DNA of 64,000 nt, taken from the NCBI RefSeq assembly GCF_009363615.1, contig NZ_CP045387.1:1-64000 (forward strand). Reading direction: 5' to 3'. Under the pieces are notes generated by a model. It was not told where the DNA came from, ran no database searches, and worked only from the letters and a program-made list of their open reading frames with translations. The position numbers and the translations under genes are program-made. Each line of letters opens with the position of its first letter. The first letter of the stretch is position 1. This DNA comes from Ruegeria sp. THAF33. GTDB lineage: Bacteria; Pseudomonadota; Alphaproteobacteria; Rhodobacterales; Rhodobacteraceae. This document shows positions 53,986-63,008 of the stretch, piece by piece.

Positions 53986-56021
53986 GTCGCGAAAACCCTT
54001 TCTAAATAACGAGGCACCCTCCAGTCGCAAGGGTCCTCTTTGACAAGCGCGCTAAACAGCGCGGTCAACCGATCCTTGCCGATATTTTTGGCGTGGTGCA
54101 TCAGGCCTCCCCGCCAGCGGGGAAATCCGTAGCCGTGAATCATTACTAGGTCGATGTCTTGCGGTTTTTCTGCTACGCCTTCGTCAAGGATATCGCAGGC
54201 TTCCGCCACCATTGTGAGCAAGAGCCTTTCTACGATTTCGTCAGCTGAGAACTCGCGGCGAGTGAAGTTCATTTCTTCTGAGACACGGAGTATTTCGCTA
54301 GCGACCAGCTCCGAATGTGAGGGTTTGCCGTCTGGCCCATAGTCGTACCATCCGGCGCCCGATTTGCGTCCTAGGCGTTTGTGCTTTTCGACCAGCCGCT
54401 CGACCAAGGGCACGTGACCACAGCAGTTCCCTTCGGCAACTGCCTTGCGACGGATATTCGCGTAGGCGATGTCCAGCCCCGACATGTCCTGTGCAGCATA
54501 TGGACCCATCGCCATACCGAATCCGCGCATAGCCGCGTCGATCTCGTCGACATTAGCCCCCTCCACCAGAAGGCGATTAGCGGCGCGACGGTAGCTCGAC
54601 AAAATTCGGTTTCCGATGAAGCCATCGCAAACACCAGACAGTACCGGGATTTTACCAAGCCTGTGCGCCAGCACAAGTGCTGCACCTAATGTTCCGTCTG
54701 ACGTTCGGTCGCTCCTGACGACTTCCAGAAGTTTCATAATATGCGCAGGACTGAAGAAATGCATCCCTACAAAGCGTGCCGGGTGTTTCAACCCATCAGA
54801 GAGCCGATTTACATCGAGATAGGATGTGTTTGTGGCAATGATGGTCTCGGGTGGCAGTGCGCCTTCGAGTTCGGTCAGGATCGCGGTCTTAACCGCAAAA
54901 TCCTCGAAGGCCGCCTCGATTGCTAGATCGGTTGGTGGCAGAGCGTCATAGCCTGAGACCGTAACCAGCCGGTCTTCAACCGTCTTTGCCGCATCGACGG
55001 ACAGAATACCGCGACTGATACCCTGATCAATCAGCTTTTGCAGGTTTTTACTGGCCCACTCGGCGGACGAGGCACTACGTTCGACGACAGTCACCGAGAT
55101 CCCTGCGGTCGCCAGCGTGTACGCAATAGCTGCGCCCATATTGCCACCACCGACCACGATGGCGGTTTCAGCATCTCGGGAAGGTCGGGGGTAGGCGCGC
55201 CCCTTGTTGGTTGCGGTACGCTCGGTGAAGAAAACGTGCCTAAGGGCCCGCGCCTGATCCGAGGTACGAAGGTCCAAAAACGCAGAGCGCTCGCTGGCTA
55301 GTGCGTCGTGCAGCGGCGTCGTCGCACTGGTCGCGACTAGGTTCACCGCAACCTGCGGGGCATTCTGGCCAGGCATACGCCGCGCTACATGCGCTCGGGC
55401 GACTTCCGCTGCGACGTGGTTTGGCTTTGGTGAAGGAAGATTGTCGGGTGCCTGTGCCGCCTCAAGTACATCGTCATCGAGAGCTATGGCCGCGCCAAGC
55501 GGGTCATCGGCTAGCAGCTGGATCAGTCCCATTTTCAGTGCCTGCTCGGCGGAAACAGCCTTCCCGGTGACAATCATGTCAAGCGCAGCTTCAATACCGA
55601 TAAGTCGCGGCAGTCTTTGGGTTCCCCCTGCGCCAGGCACGATCCCCAAGTTTACCTCTGGCAAGCCCAGTTTGGCAGAAGTTGAGGCGATGCGATAGCA
55701 GCAAGCCAGAGCAATCTCTAGTCCCCCACCAAGCGCAGCCCCGTTGATTGCTGCGATAGTAGGAATCGGGAGGTGTGCAAGTTGCATCAGCACATCATTT
55801 AGTTGTGGATCAACAGGCAACTTACCGAATTCCTTCGCATCCGCGCCCGCGACGAAGGTCGTTCCTGTGCCGGTGATAATCAGCCTGGTAGCCCCAGTTT
55901 CGAGGACTTTGAAGATACAGTGTTGTATTCCAGCCCGAACCTCCGCGTTGATTAGGTTAAGCGGCGAATTGTCTATGGTCAGAATTGCTGCGTCATTTGA
56001 GAAGCTTAATTCAACAGGCAT
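53982..56021 (-). CDS. Fused enoyl-CoA hydratase / 3-hydroxyacyl-CoA dehydrogenase
   Basis: A bifunctional beta-oxidation protein of about 679 residues. The N-terminal crotonase has GADAKEFG, GGGLEIALACCYRIA and LPEVNLGIVPGAGGTQRLP. The dehydrogenase part begins at about residue 290 with VVGGGNMGAAIAY and contains GMHFFSPAHIMKLLEVV. It would convert 2,3-dehydroadipyl-CoA to 3-oxoadipyl-CoA. I prefer ATG 56021 (TGAGG 6 nt upstream); 56027 and GTG 56033 are possible. The last codons and stop lie in IS5-derived DNA, so the natural C-terminus may be slightly altered. Confidence 0.9.
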   Translation of the reverse strand: MPVELSFSNDAAILTIDNSPLNLINAEVRAGIQHCIFKVLETGATRLIITGTGTTFVAGADAKEFGKLPVDPQLNDVLMQLAHLPIPTIAAINGAALGGGLEIALACCYRIASTSAKLGLPEVNLGIVPGAGGTQRLPRLIGIEAALDMIVTGKAVSAEQALKMGLIQLLADDPLGAAIALDDDVLEAAQAPDNLPSPKPNHVAAEVARAHVARRMPGQNAPQVAVNLVATSATTPLHDALASERSAFLDLRTSDQARALRHVFFTERTATNKGRAYPRPSRDAETAIVVGGGNMGAAIAYTLATAGISVTVVERSASSAEWASKNLQKLIDQGISRGILSVDAAKTVEDRLVTVSGYDALPPTDLAIEAAFEDFAVKTAILTELEGALPPETIIATNTSYLDVNRLSDGLKHPARFVGMHFFSPAHIMKLLEVVRSDRTSDGTLGAALVLAHRLGKIPVLSGVCDGFIGNRILSSYRRAANRLLVEGANVDEIDAAMRGFGMAMGPYAAQDMSGLDIAYANIRRKAVAEGNCCGHVPLVERLVEKHKRLGRKSGAGWYDYGPDGKPSHSELVASEILRVSEEMNFTRREFSADEIVERLLLTMVAEACDILDEGVAEKPQDIDLVMIHGYGFPRWRGGLMHHAKNIGKDRLTALFSALVKEDPCDWRVPRYLERVFAT

Positions 56022-56029
56022 GGGCATCC

Positions 56030-57484
56030 TCACAGCACTGGCGCGCGATTGCGCGAGATAAATTTGGTAATGAGATAGCCTTCGAAGGTTTCCGTCCCGC
56101 CTTCAGTCCCATAGCCGCTGTCTCTCACGCCTCCAAACGGAGTCTCGGGCAGAGCGAGGCCGAACTGGTTGATGCTTACCATACCTGCCTGCAAACCCGC
56201 AGCTGCTTTATCTGCACGCTCTAACGAATTGGTAAAGACATAGGACGCCAGCCCGAAGGGTAGCCCGTTGGCCCGCGACAGTCCGTCCTCTATGTCACGA
56301 AAAGACGAGACGACAGCAATCGGGCCGAAGGGTTCTTCGCGCATCAAGTCAATGTCGTCGTTGGGCGTATCGACGATTGTCGGGGCATAGAAGTTACCAT
56401 GATTTCCAAGCCTTTTGCCTCCCGTCAACACCCGTGCGCCGTTTTCGCGGGCATCCTCGACGAGCTTTTCCATCGCATTCACGCGTCCGCGATGACACAA
56501 TGGCCCCATCTGTGTGCCCTCGGTTAAACCATCGCCCACCTTTACGCTCTCAAATGCTGAAACTAGCTCGGACAGAAATCGGTCGTAGATGCCTTGTTGT
56601 ACGTAAAACCGGGTTGGGGCGATGCACACCTGGCCTGCATTGCGCAGCTTGTTGCCCGCCAAGGCGCGCGCCGCGGCCGTGGCATCGGCGTCGTCGAACA
56701 CCAATACGGGCGCGTGACCGCCGAGTTCCATCGTCGCCCGCTTCATGTGGCGGCCAGCCAATTCTGCCAGATGCTTGCCCACCTCGACCGAACCGGTGAA
56801 GGTGATCTTGCGCACCTCGGGGCGCGCAATAAGAGTTTCCGAAATGAAGGCCGCATTACCCCAGACAAGGTTCAGACAGCCTTCGGGCAAGCCTGCATCC
56901 AGCAGATAGCGCGCAATTGCCATGCAGCCCGCCGGAGCCTCTGCCGGGGCTTTCAAGATCATCGTGCAACCTGACGCAAGCGCCGCCGCGACCTTGCGTA
57001 CCGCTTGGCTCAGCGGAAAATTCCAAGGCGTGATGGCAAGGCAGACGCCTATCGGTTCGCGCACGACAAGCTGCTGTACCCCCGGGCTGCGCGATGGAAT
57101 GATGCGCCCATAAATGCGCCGACATTCCTCGGCGTGCCAGTCGACGTGGTCAGCTGAGGCGCGGACCTCAGCCAAGGCCTCAGCCAGCGGCTTGCCTTCA
57201 TCGAGAGTGATCCAGCCAGCGATCAGTCTGTCATTTTGGCGCAGCAGGTCGGCAAACCGTCGCAAAATTGCACTTCGTTCCATGGGAGAGCTGTTTTTCC
57301 ATCGGCGAAAAGCTGATTCGGCCGAGTGAACCGCATGGTCCAGATCTGCGGCGCTAGCCTGCGGAATCTGTCCGATAGTTTGCCCGTTTGCAGGGTTTAT
57401 GACTGCACGATCCTCCGGCGTGGGAGAAGCGATCCAGTCCCGTCCGATGAGGTGCTGGATGGTCGGATAATTCATTTCTTTCAT
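56030..57484 (-). CDS. Aldehyde dehydrogenase, succinate-semialdehyde type
   Basis: A 484-residue NAD(P)-dependent ALDH: PWNFPLSQ, FTGSVEVGK (cofactor site), catalytic Glu in MELGGHAPVLVF and catalytic Cys in NAGQVCIAPTRFYV. The family acts on omega-oxo acids, which fits oxidation of 6-oxohexanoate to adipate (ChnE role). ATG 57484 is chosen because the IclR operator at 57557-57575 would otherwise be inside the gene, and GAGGG lies upstream. It abuts the hydratase-dehydrogenase gene. Confidence 0.88.
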   Translation of the reverse strand: MKEMNYPTIQHLIGRDWIASPTPEDRAVINPANGQTIGQIPQASAADLDHAVHSAESAFRRWKNSSPMERSAILRRFADLLRQNDRLIAGWITLDEGKPLAEALAEVRASADHVDWHAEECRRIYGRIIPSRSPGVQQLVVREPIGVCLAITPWNFPLSQAVRKVAAALASGCTMILKAPAEAPAGCMAIARYLLDAGLPEGCLNLVWGNAAFISETLIARPEVRKITFTGSVEVGKHLAELAGRHMKRATMELGGHAPVLVFDDADATAAARALAGNKLRNAGQVCIAPTRFYVQQGIYDRFLSELVSAFESVKVGDGLTEGTQMGPLCHRGRVNAMEKLVEDARENGARVLTGGKRLGNHGNFYAPTIVDTPNDDIDLMREEPFGPIAVVSSFRDIEDGLSRANGLPFGLASYVFTNSLERADKAAAGLQAGMVSINQFGLALPETPFGGVRDSGYGTEGGTETFEGYLITKFISRNRAPVL

Positions 57485-57556
57485 GGCGTTATGCCCTCGC
57501 TCAGTTGTGTCATCCGCAGGATCCGGCACGAAGGGGACCAGATGGACGACTTTAGT

Positions 57557-57575
57557 TTTCCGCATAGCGGAAAAG
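57557..57575. promoter_or_regulatory. Candidate IclR-family operator
   Basis: Perfect 8-bp inverted repeat TTTTCCGC / GCGGAAAA with a 3-bp spacer (ATA). It sits in the gap between the divergent aldehyde dehydrogenase and IclR genes. Symmetry, size and sequence are of the kind bound by IclR-type regulators. Confidence 0.7.
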
Positions 57576-57588
57576 TTTACCACAGTAT

Positions 57589-57616
57589 TGACGCGGACGT
57601 TATCGATCGTTTAGAT
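57589..57616 (+). promoter_or_regulatory. Putative promoter of the IclR gene
   Basis: TTGACG (57589-57594), a 16-bp spacer and TTTAGA (57611-57616), about 40 bp upstream of the GTG start. The operator lies 13 bp upstream of the -35. Confidence 0.5.
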
Positions 57617-57655
57617 GTGTTTCAAGACGCATAATTCTTCCCGAGGAGGGATGTC

Positions 57656-58450
57656 GTGAGACCAAGGAAAGACCGCACCAAGGACGCCGAGAGACAGGAC
57701 CGCGATTTTGTCACGGCGTTGGCGCGCGGCTTGGAGCTGTTGCGGGCCTTTCGGCGGGAAGGGGAAGCTCTGGGGAATGGTGAGTTGGCCGAGCGCACTG
57801 GCCTGAGCAGATCGACGGTCTCCCGGCTGGCCTATACACTGAACAAGCTGGAATACCTCAGCTACGACCCGGATACAGCACGTTATCGACTGGCCCCTCC
57901 AGTGCTTTCGTTGGGTTTCTCCTGCCTTGCAGGGATTCCGCTGCGGCAACTGGCGAAGCCCTTTATGCAGGAGCTGGCTGATTACACAGGCATGCCGGTG
58001 GCCATGGCCAGTCGTGACCGGCTATCGATGGTCTATCTGGAGCGGTGCAAGGGCACTAATGCCGTCACGCTGGCGATCGAGGTTGGTGCCCATATTAAAC
58101 TGGCCACGACCGCGGTTGGTCGCGCCTGCATAGCGGCGCACGACCCGGATGAGCGGGCCAGAATTCTGGCCCTTGTGGAGGAACATGAAGGCGACAACTG
58201 GCCGAATGTGCAGCCCGGAATCGAAGCAGCTATCGCAGACTACCAACAGCACGGTTACTGCACGTCCTTCACGGAGTGGAAACGTGATGTGAACGCTGTA
58301 GCGGTGCCCTTCGTGCCGAAGGACGGCTCACCCATTATTGCCTTCAACTGCGGTGGCCCTTCGCAAACCCTTACGCGCGACTGGATCGAAAGCGACGTCG
58401 CGCACCGCCTTGTCGATCTTGTCCGCCGCGTTGCGGCGGTCGCACCCTGA
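57656..58450 (+). CDS. IclR-family transcriptional regulator
   Basis: A 264-residue IclR regulator: N-terminal winged helix (about residues 22-85, LGNGELAERTGLSRSTVSRLAYTL) and C-terminal effector domain (TTAVGRACIAA ... GYCTSFTEWKRDVNAVAVPF). The GTG start has GGAGGG upstream. It is divergent from the ALDH-hydratase operon and co-directional with the acyl-CoA dehydrogenase genes 15 bp downstream, so it probably controls both sides. The effector may be a pathway acid or CoA ester; this is inferred. Confidence 0.9.
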   Translation: MRPRKDRTKDAERQDRDFVTALARGLELLRAFRREGEALGNGELAERTGLSRSTVSRLAYTLNKLEYLSYDPDTARYRLAPPVLSLGFSCLAGIPLRQLAKPFMQELADYTGMPVAMASRDRLSMVYLERCKGTNAVTLAIEVGAHIKLATTAVGRACIAAHDPDERARILALVEEHEGDNWPNVQPGIEAAIADYQQHGYCTSFTEWKRDVNAVAVPFVPKDGSPIIAFNCGGPSQTLTRDWIESDVAHRLVDLVRRVAAVAP

Positions 58451-58465
58451 ACAATAGAGAGCATC

Positions 58466-59626
58466 ATGGCCCTTGATAAAGATACCCTTTCCCAGTTTCT
58501 CGACGCGCTCGACCGCTTCGTGAAAGAGCGACTAATCCCTTACGAGGATCGCGTCGCCGACGAGGATGTGATTCCGCCGATGCTGGTCGATGAAATCCGC
58601 ATGATGGGCCTTTTCGGCATGTCGATCCCGGAAGATTTCGGCGGGCTCGGCTTGTCGATGATAGAGGAAGTGCAAGCCGCTTTCGTTCTTGGCCAGGCTT
58701 CGCCTGCGTTCCGGTCGCTAGTTGGCACCAACAACGGGATCGGCTCTCAGGGAATCATCATCGATGGAACCGACGAGCAGAAGGCGCAGTATCTACCAGC
58801 TCTCGCGTCCGGAGATATGATCGCATCCTTCGCCCTAACCGAGCCAGATGCTGGGTCGGATGCTGGCAGTCTGCGCACTACGGCGCGGCGTGACGGTAAC
58901 GATTTCCTTCTGAACGGCACGAAACGCTACATTACCAATGCACCGCGTGCCGATCTATTCACGGTTTTTGCCCGGACCAATCCAGAGGCGGAAGGTTCTG
59001 CCGGCGTAAGCGCCTTTCTCGTCGAGGCAGGGACGCCAGGCATAACGCTTGGCCAGCCTGACAGGAAGATGGGGCAGAAGGGCTCGCACACATGCGACGT
59101 CATCCTTGACAATGTCCGCGTGCCTGCCGCGAACATTATCGGCGGGCCGGACCGTCTGAACAAGGGCTTTAAGACAGCAATGAAAGTCCTTGACCGGGGC
59201 CGACTGCATATTTCTGCCGTCTGTGTGGGCGCCGCCGAACGGCTGATCCGTGACAGCCTATCCTATGCGATGGAACGCAAACAATTCGGTGAACCCATCG
59301 CTGAAAAGCAACTGATCCAAGCCATGCTGGCTGACAGTCGCGCCGAGGCCTTCGCAGCGCGTTGCATGATCGAAGAAACAGCACGCCGCAAGGACGCTGG
59401 TCAGAACGTGTCGACTGATGCTGCCTGCTGCAAGATGTTTGCCAGTGAGATGGTAGGTCGAGTGGCCGATCGCGCAGTGCAAATCCACGGCGGTGCAGGA
59501 TACATGGCCGAATATGCGGTCGAGCGCTTCTATCGCGATGTGCGTCTCTTCCGCATCTACGAGGGGACAACCCAGATTCAGCAAATACTGATCGCGCGGA
59601 ATATGATCCGCACTGCAGCAGCTTAA
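58466..59626 (+). CDS. Acyl-CoA dehydrogenase, probable adipyl-CoA dehydrogenase
   Basis: A 386-residue FAD acyl-CoA dehydrogenase with SFALTEPDAGSDAGS, KRYITNAPRADL, the FAD-contact QIHGGAGYMAEY and the catalytic-base region RIYEGTTQIQQILIARNM. It passes electrons to EtfAB, encoded in the same island. It lacks the obvious glutaryl-CoA dehydrogenase sequence pattern, which argues for adipyl-CoA rather than glutaryl-CoA. It lies 15 bp after the IclR gene. Confidence 0.88.
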   Translation: MALDKDTLSQFLDALDRFVKERLIPYEDRVADEDVIPPMLVDEIRMMGLFGMSIPEDFGGLGLSMIEEVQAAFVLGQASPAFRSLVGTNNGIGSQGIIIDGTDEQKAQYLPALASGDMIASFALTEPDAGSDAGSLRTTARRDGNDFLLNGTKRYITNAPRADLFTVFARTNPEAEGSAGVSAFLVEAGTPGITLGQPDRKMGQKGSHTCDVILDNVRVPAANIIGGPDRLNKGFKTAMKVLDRGRLHISAVCVGAAERLIRDSLSYAMERKQFGEPIAEKQLIQAMLADSRAEAFAARCMIEETARRKDAGQNVSTDAACCKMFASEMVGRVADRAVQIHGGAGYMAEYAVERFYRDVRLFRIYEGTTQIQQILIARNMIRTAAA

Positions 59627-59644
59627 CAGGAGCGAAGACAAACT

Positions 59645-60799
59645 ATGGACTTCAATTTCCTTTCCACCCCGAGGATCGTCTGCGAGAGCGGTGGGCTTGG
59701 CCGGATCGGCAGCCTGATGCAAGATTTGTCTTGCACCCGTGCGCTGGTCGTGACGGACCCGGGCATATTGGCCTGTGGTTTTGCGGACGAGGCAGCCGCC
59801 TCACTTAGGGCTGCTGGCATCGAGGTTGAGATTTTTCATAAAGTCGAAGCGGACCCCCCGATCGCTGTCGTCGAGGCCGCGGTAGAGGTCGCGCGGGCCT
59901 TTGGTGCTGACGGAATCATCGGACTTGGCGGCGGCAGTTCACTGGACACTGCCAAGGTCATCGCAGCGGCGGTAGCCAACGATCAACCGATTACGGACAT
60001 GATCGGGATTAATCAGGTCACCGATAAACGCTTGCCACTGATCCAGGTGCCAACCACGGCAGGGACCGGATCAGAGGTAACATGGGTGTCCGTGCTGACT
60101 TCGGAAAGCCACGAAAAAAAAGCGGTATATGCACCGCAGCTTCTGCCTGACGTTGCCTTGCTAGATGCAAAGCTAACATTGGGAATGCCTCGTCACATCA
60201 CAGCGGCCACGGCGTTAGACGCAATGGTTCACGCCATTGAGGCAGTAACCAGTCGCACCAGAAAGAATCCCATTTCCGATGGAATGGCGGACAAAGCGCT
60301 GGTGCTTCTCGGTCAGAACTTACCAATCGTCATGGAAACGCCTTCGGACCTGTCAGCGCGAGAGGCCATGCTGTTGGGGGCGACACTGGCTGGGATGGCC
60401 TTCATTAATGCCAGCGTGGGGGCGATTCATGCCTTGTCATACCCACTTGGAACAGGTTTCAAGGTTCCTCACGGGCACGCAAACGCTCTGGTCGCAGGAC
60501 CAGTGATGAGGTTCAACATGCCCGTTGCAGAAGCTGAATATGCTCGTCTATCGCGGTTACTACTGCCCTCGCGGCCTTTCAACTCTGATGCGGCTGCGGC
60601 CCATGGCCTGATCGACGAGATGGAACGGATGCTAGTCGAAAGCGGACTTGAGTCTCGACTTTCTGGTGTCGGAGTGACCGAGGCAGCCATTCCCGGAATG
60701 GCTAATGAGGTCGTGACCGGTATCACGCGATTGCTGGAGACCAACCCGCGCGACATGACAGCCGAAGATGTGTCGCGCCTCTATCAGGAGGCGCTTTGA
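59645..60799 (+). CDS. Iron-containing alcohol dehydrogenase
   Basis: A 384-residue group III (Fe) alcohol dehydrogenase: GLGGGSSLDTAK (about residues 93-104, NAD binding), TTAGTGSEVT, and metal ligands in LDAMVHAIEAVTS and AIHALSYPLGTGFKVPHGHANAL. In the island it would oxidise 6-hydroxyhexanoate to 6-oxohexanoate, a step done by a zinc-type ChnD in Acinetobacter. Substrate is inferred. Its stop overlaps the next start (TGATG). Confidence 0.87.
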   Translation: MDFNFLSTPRIVCESGGLGRIGSLMQDLSCTRALVVTDPGILACGFADEAAASLRAAGIEVEIFHKVEADPPIAVVEAAVEVARAFGADGIIGLGGGSSLDTAKVIAAAVANDQPITDMIGINQVTDKRLPLIQVPTTAGTGSEVTWVSVLTSESHEKKAVYAPQLLPDVALLDAKLTLGMPRHITAATALDAMVHAIEAVTSRTRKNPISDGMADKALVLLGQNLPIVMETPSDLSAREAMLLGATLAGMAFINASVGAIHALSYPLGTGFKVPHGHANALVAGPVMRFNMPVAEAEYARLSRLLLPSRPFNSDAAAAHGLIDEMERMLVESGLESRLSGVGVTEAAIPGMANEVVTGITRLLETNPRDMTAEDVSRLYQEAL

Positions 60800-62001
60800 T
60801 GGCTGGCTCATTGGACGGGATCAAGGTGGTCGACCTCAGCCGCGTGCTGGGCGGGCCTTACTGCACCCAAATGCTTGCGGATCATGGCGCTGAGGTCATC
60901 AAGGTGGAGCCGCCTCTGGGCGACGAGACCCGCAGTTGGGGCCCGCCTTTCAATGATGAACTCAGCGCTTATTTCTCTGGCGCCAACCGCAACAAGCGGT
61001 CCATCGCTATCGATCTGCAGCAACCGGAAGGGCGCGACCTGATTTTGCGGTTTCTTCAGGATGCGGATGTTTTAGTTCACAATTTTAAGTCTGGTACTCT
61101 TGAAAAATGGGGGCTTGGTTATGCTGATGTTCTCAGGGCACGTTTTCCTAGACTGGTACTCTGCCATGTGACTGGATTTGGTTCCGATGGCCCACTTGGC
61201 GGTTTTCCCGGCTATGACGCCGTGGTACAAGCTATGACGGGCCTCATGAGCATCAACGGCAATCCCTCCGAAGGCCCGACACGCATGGGTACGCCCATCG
61301 TGGACATCGGCACCGGTCTGATCGCCTGTAACGCTATTCTCGCCGCACTTTTGGAACGGGGCCGGTCCGGATTGGGCCAAGCCATCGAAGTGCCGCTATA
61401 TGATTGCGCGATCAGCATGATGCATCCCCAAGCGGCTAATTCCCTCATGTCCGGACAGATACCAATGGCGACCGGCAATGGGCATCCAAATATCGTACCA
61501 TACGACATGTTCGAAACAAGTAATGGCAAACTCTATCTGGCTATCGGTAACAATGGTCAGTTCGCAAAACTCTGTGACGTGCTTGGCCTACCTGAGGTGC
61601 CCTGCGATCCACGATTTGCCGACAATGCCGCGCGTCTTGCGCATCGGTCAGAGATGACAGAGGTCTTGTCAGAGTGCCTGGTGCAACATGACGCCTTCAA
61701 ACTTGAGCCGGTGCTTTTGAAAGCTGGGATTCCCGCCGGAGTCGTTCGGAATGTGAATGAAGCGTTGGAGCATCCACACACCCGACATCGCGGCATGGTG
61801 GTATCAGTTGGCACCTACCGCGGCACCGGCGTGCCAGCACGCTTGTCGCGTACCCCCGGAGCGGTTCGCGCGGCACCGCCTCGCTTCGGGCAGCATAGTA
61901 GGGAGTTGCTTAGCGAGGCTGGACTGACAGAAGCTGAAATCGATAGATTGACTCAAGCGAATATCGTTCGAGAAGAACCGCGGATGCGCGAGACGACCTA
62001 A
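60799..62001 (+). CDS. CaiB/BaiF family III CoA-transferase
   Basis: A 400-residue family III CoA-transferase with the N-terminal SLDGIKVVDLSRVLGGPYCTQ, GANRNKRSIAIDL, and the probable catalytic Asp in MGTPIVDIGTGL. It would activate adipate to adipyl-CoA using another CoA ester such as succinyl-CoA, saving ATP. ATG 60799 overlaps the dehydrogenase stop, with AGGAG upstream. Confidence 0.88.
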   Translation: MAGSLDGIKVVDLSRVLGGPYCTQMLADHGAEVIKVEPPLGDETRSWGPPFNDELSAYFSGANRNKRSIAIDLQQPEGRDLILRFLQDADVLVHNFKSGTLEKWGLGYADVLRARFPRLVLCHVTGFGSDGPLGGFPGYDAVVQAMTGLMSINGNPSEGPTRMGTPIVDIGTGLIACNAILAALLERGRSGLGQAIEVPLYDCAISMMHPQAANSLMSGQIPMATGNGHPNIVPYDMFETSNGKLYLAIGNNGQFAKLCDVLGLPEVPCDPRFADNAARLAHRSEMTEVLSECLVQHDAFKLEPVLLKAGIPAGVVRNVNEALEHPHTRHRGMVVSVGTYRGTGVPARLSRTPGAVRAAPPRFGQHSRELLSEAGLTEAEIDRLTQANIVREEPRMRETT

Positions 62002-62053
62002 GCCGAAATTTCAGCTCAAGCGGACGATCGTGAAAAAGTTCAGGGAGGCCAAG

Positions 62054-62935
62054 ATGGAAAGACTGCTCATATCACCGGACCGGATACCCGAATGGATTCC
62101 CGGCACGACTACGTTGGACAGTTCCGGGTGCAACTGGAACGGCATTACCCTGAAGGGCTATCGTTATGAGCGACAAGACGCGGCAATTCCCCCCATGCGC
62201 GACTATATGATTGTTGCATATGATGGCGCGCCAACCACTATGCGCCGCACGAGTGGCGGCCCATGGCAAAGCGCGCGCGTAGAGAAAGGTAGGATTTCCT
62301 TGCTCACGCGTGCAGAGGAATCCACTTGGAGTTGGTCCGAGCCTATCACGGTTAGACACGTCTATCTCAGTCACAGTGAACTCGAAAACACGGCCCTTTC
62401 GGTCTTTGATCGTGACCCGAAGTCCATTGAGATCAATGATTGTCTGTCTGCGAAGGACCCCTGTATCCTGAACTGCATCCAATTGCTAGAGAATGAGCTA
62501 AAGAACGGTGGAATCGGCCAGAGATTGATCATCGACGCCCTGCGCATCCAGATCGCCGTTCACCTTCTGCGTCAGTACGCCAAGGTCTCTTTGACCAGCG
62601 ACGCAAACTCGAACTTCAGCCCTGCTCAAAGGCAGAGAATCATCGATCTCGTTGAAAGCTGCTTAGGTGAAAACCTCAGTCTGGAAGACATGGCCGCATC
62701 TATCGGTTTCAGCCAGTTTCACTTTTCGCGTCAGTTCAAGGCGGAGTTTGGGTTGGCACCGTATGCATATGTTTTGCGCAAGCGAATATCGAAGGCCCAG
62801 GAGATGCTGAGAAAGGGTAATGCCCCCCTGAAAGTGGTCGCGCTTGACTGCGGTTTTGCAGATCAGAGTCATTTTAGTCGAACTTTTCGAAAAATGACAG
62901 GCGCGACCCCCGCCGAATTCCGGCGCATGGCATAA
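62054..62935 (+). CDS. AraC-family transcriptional activator
   Basis: A 293-residue AraC/XylS regulator: variable N-terminal sensing domain (1-about 185) and two C-terminal helix-turn-helices (LSLEDMAASIGFSQFHFSRQFK and VVALDCGFADQSHFSRTFRKMTGATPAEFRR). ATG 62054 has GGAGG 6 nt upstream. It parallels ChnR, the AraC-type activator of cyclohexanol genes in Acinetobacter, so it may sense cyclohexanone; this is inferred. Confidence 0.88.
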   Translation: MERLLISPDRIPEWIPGTTTLDSSGCNWNGITLKGYRYERQDAAIPPMRDYMIVAYDGAPTTMRRTSGGPWQSARVEKGRISLLTRAEESTWSWSEPITVRHVYLSHSELENTALSVFDRDPKSIEINDCLSAKDPCILNCIQLLENELKNGGIGQRLIIDALRIQIAVHLLRQYAKVSLTSDANSNFSPAQRQRIIDLVESCLGENLSLEDMAASIGFSQFHFSRQFKAEFGLAPYAYVLRKRISKAQEMLRKGNAPLKVVALDCGFADQSHFSRTFRKMTGATPAEFRRMA

Positions 62936-63008
62936 TGACCGGAAAACTATTCCTTCCTATCGCTGTCACGCACCAGAGACAAAGAAATGTTGAGCCCGTA
63001 ACGCTGCA

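Noticed and set aside
45166..62001. Cyclopentanol/glutarate pathway as the primary reading
   Set aside because: The thiolase resembles 3-oxoadipyl-CoA thiolases and the acyl-CoA dehydrogenase does not show a glutaryl-CoA dehydrogenase pattern. A cyclopentanone side activity is still possible.
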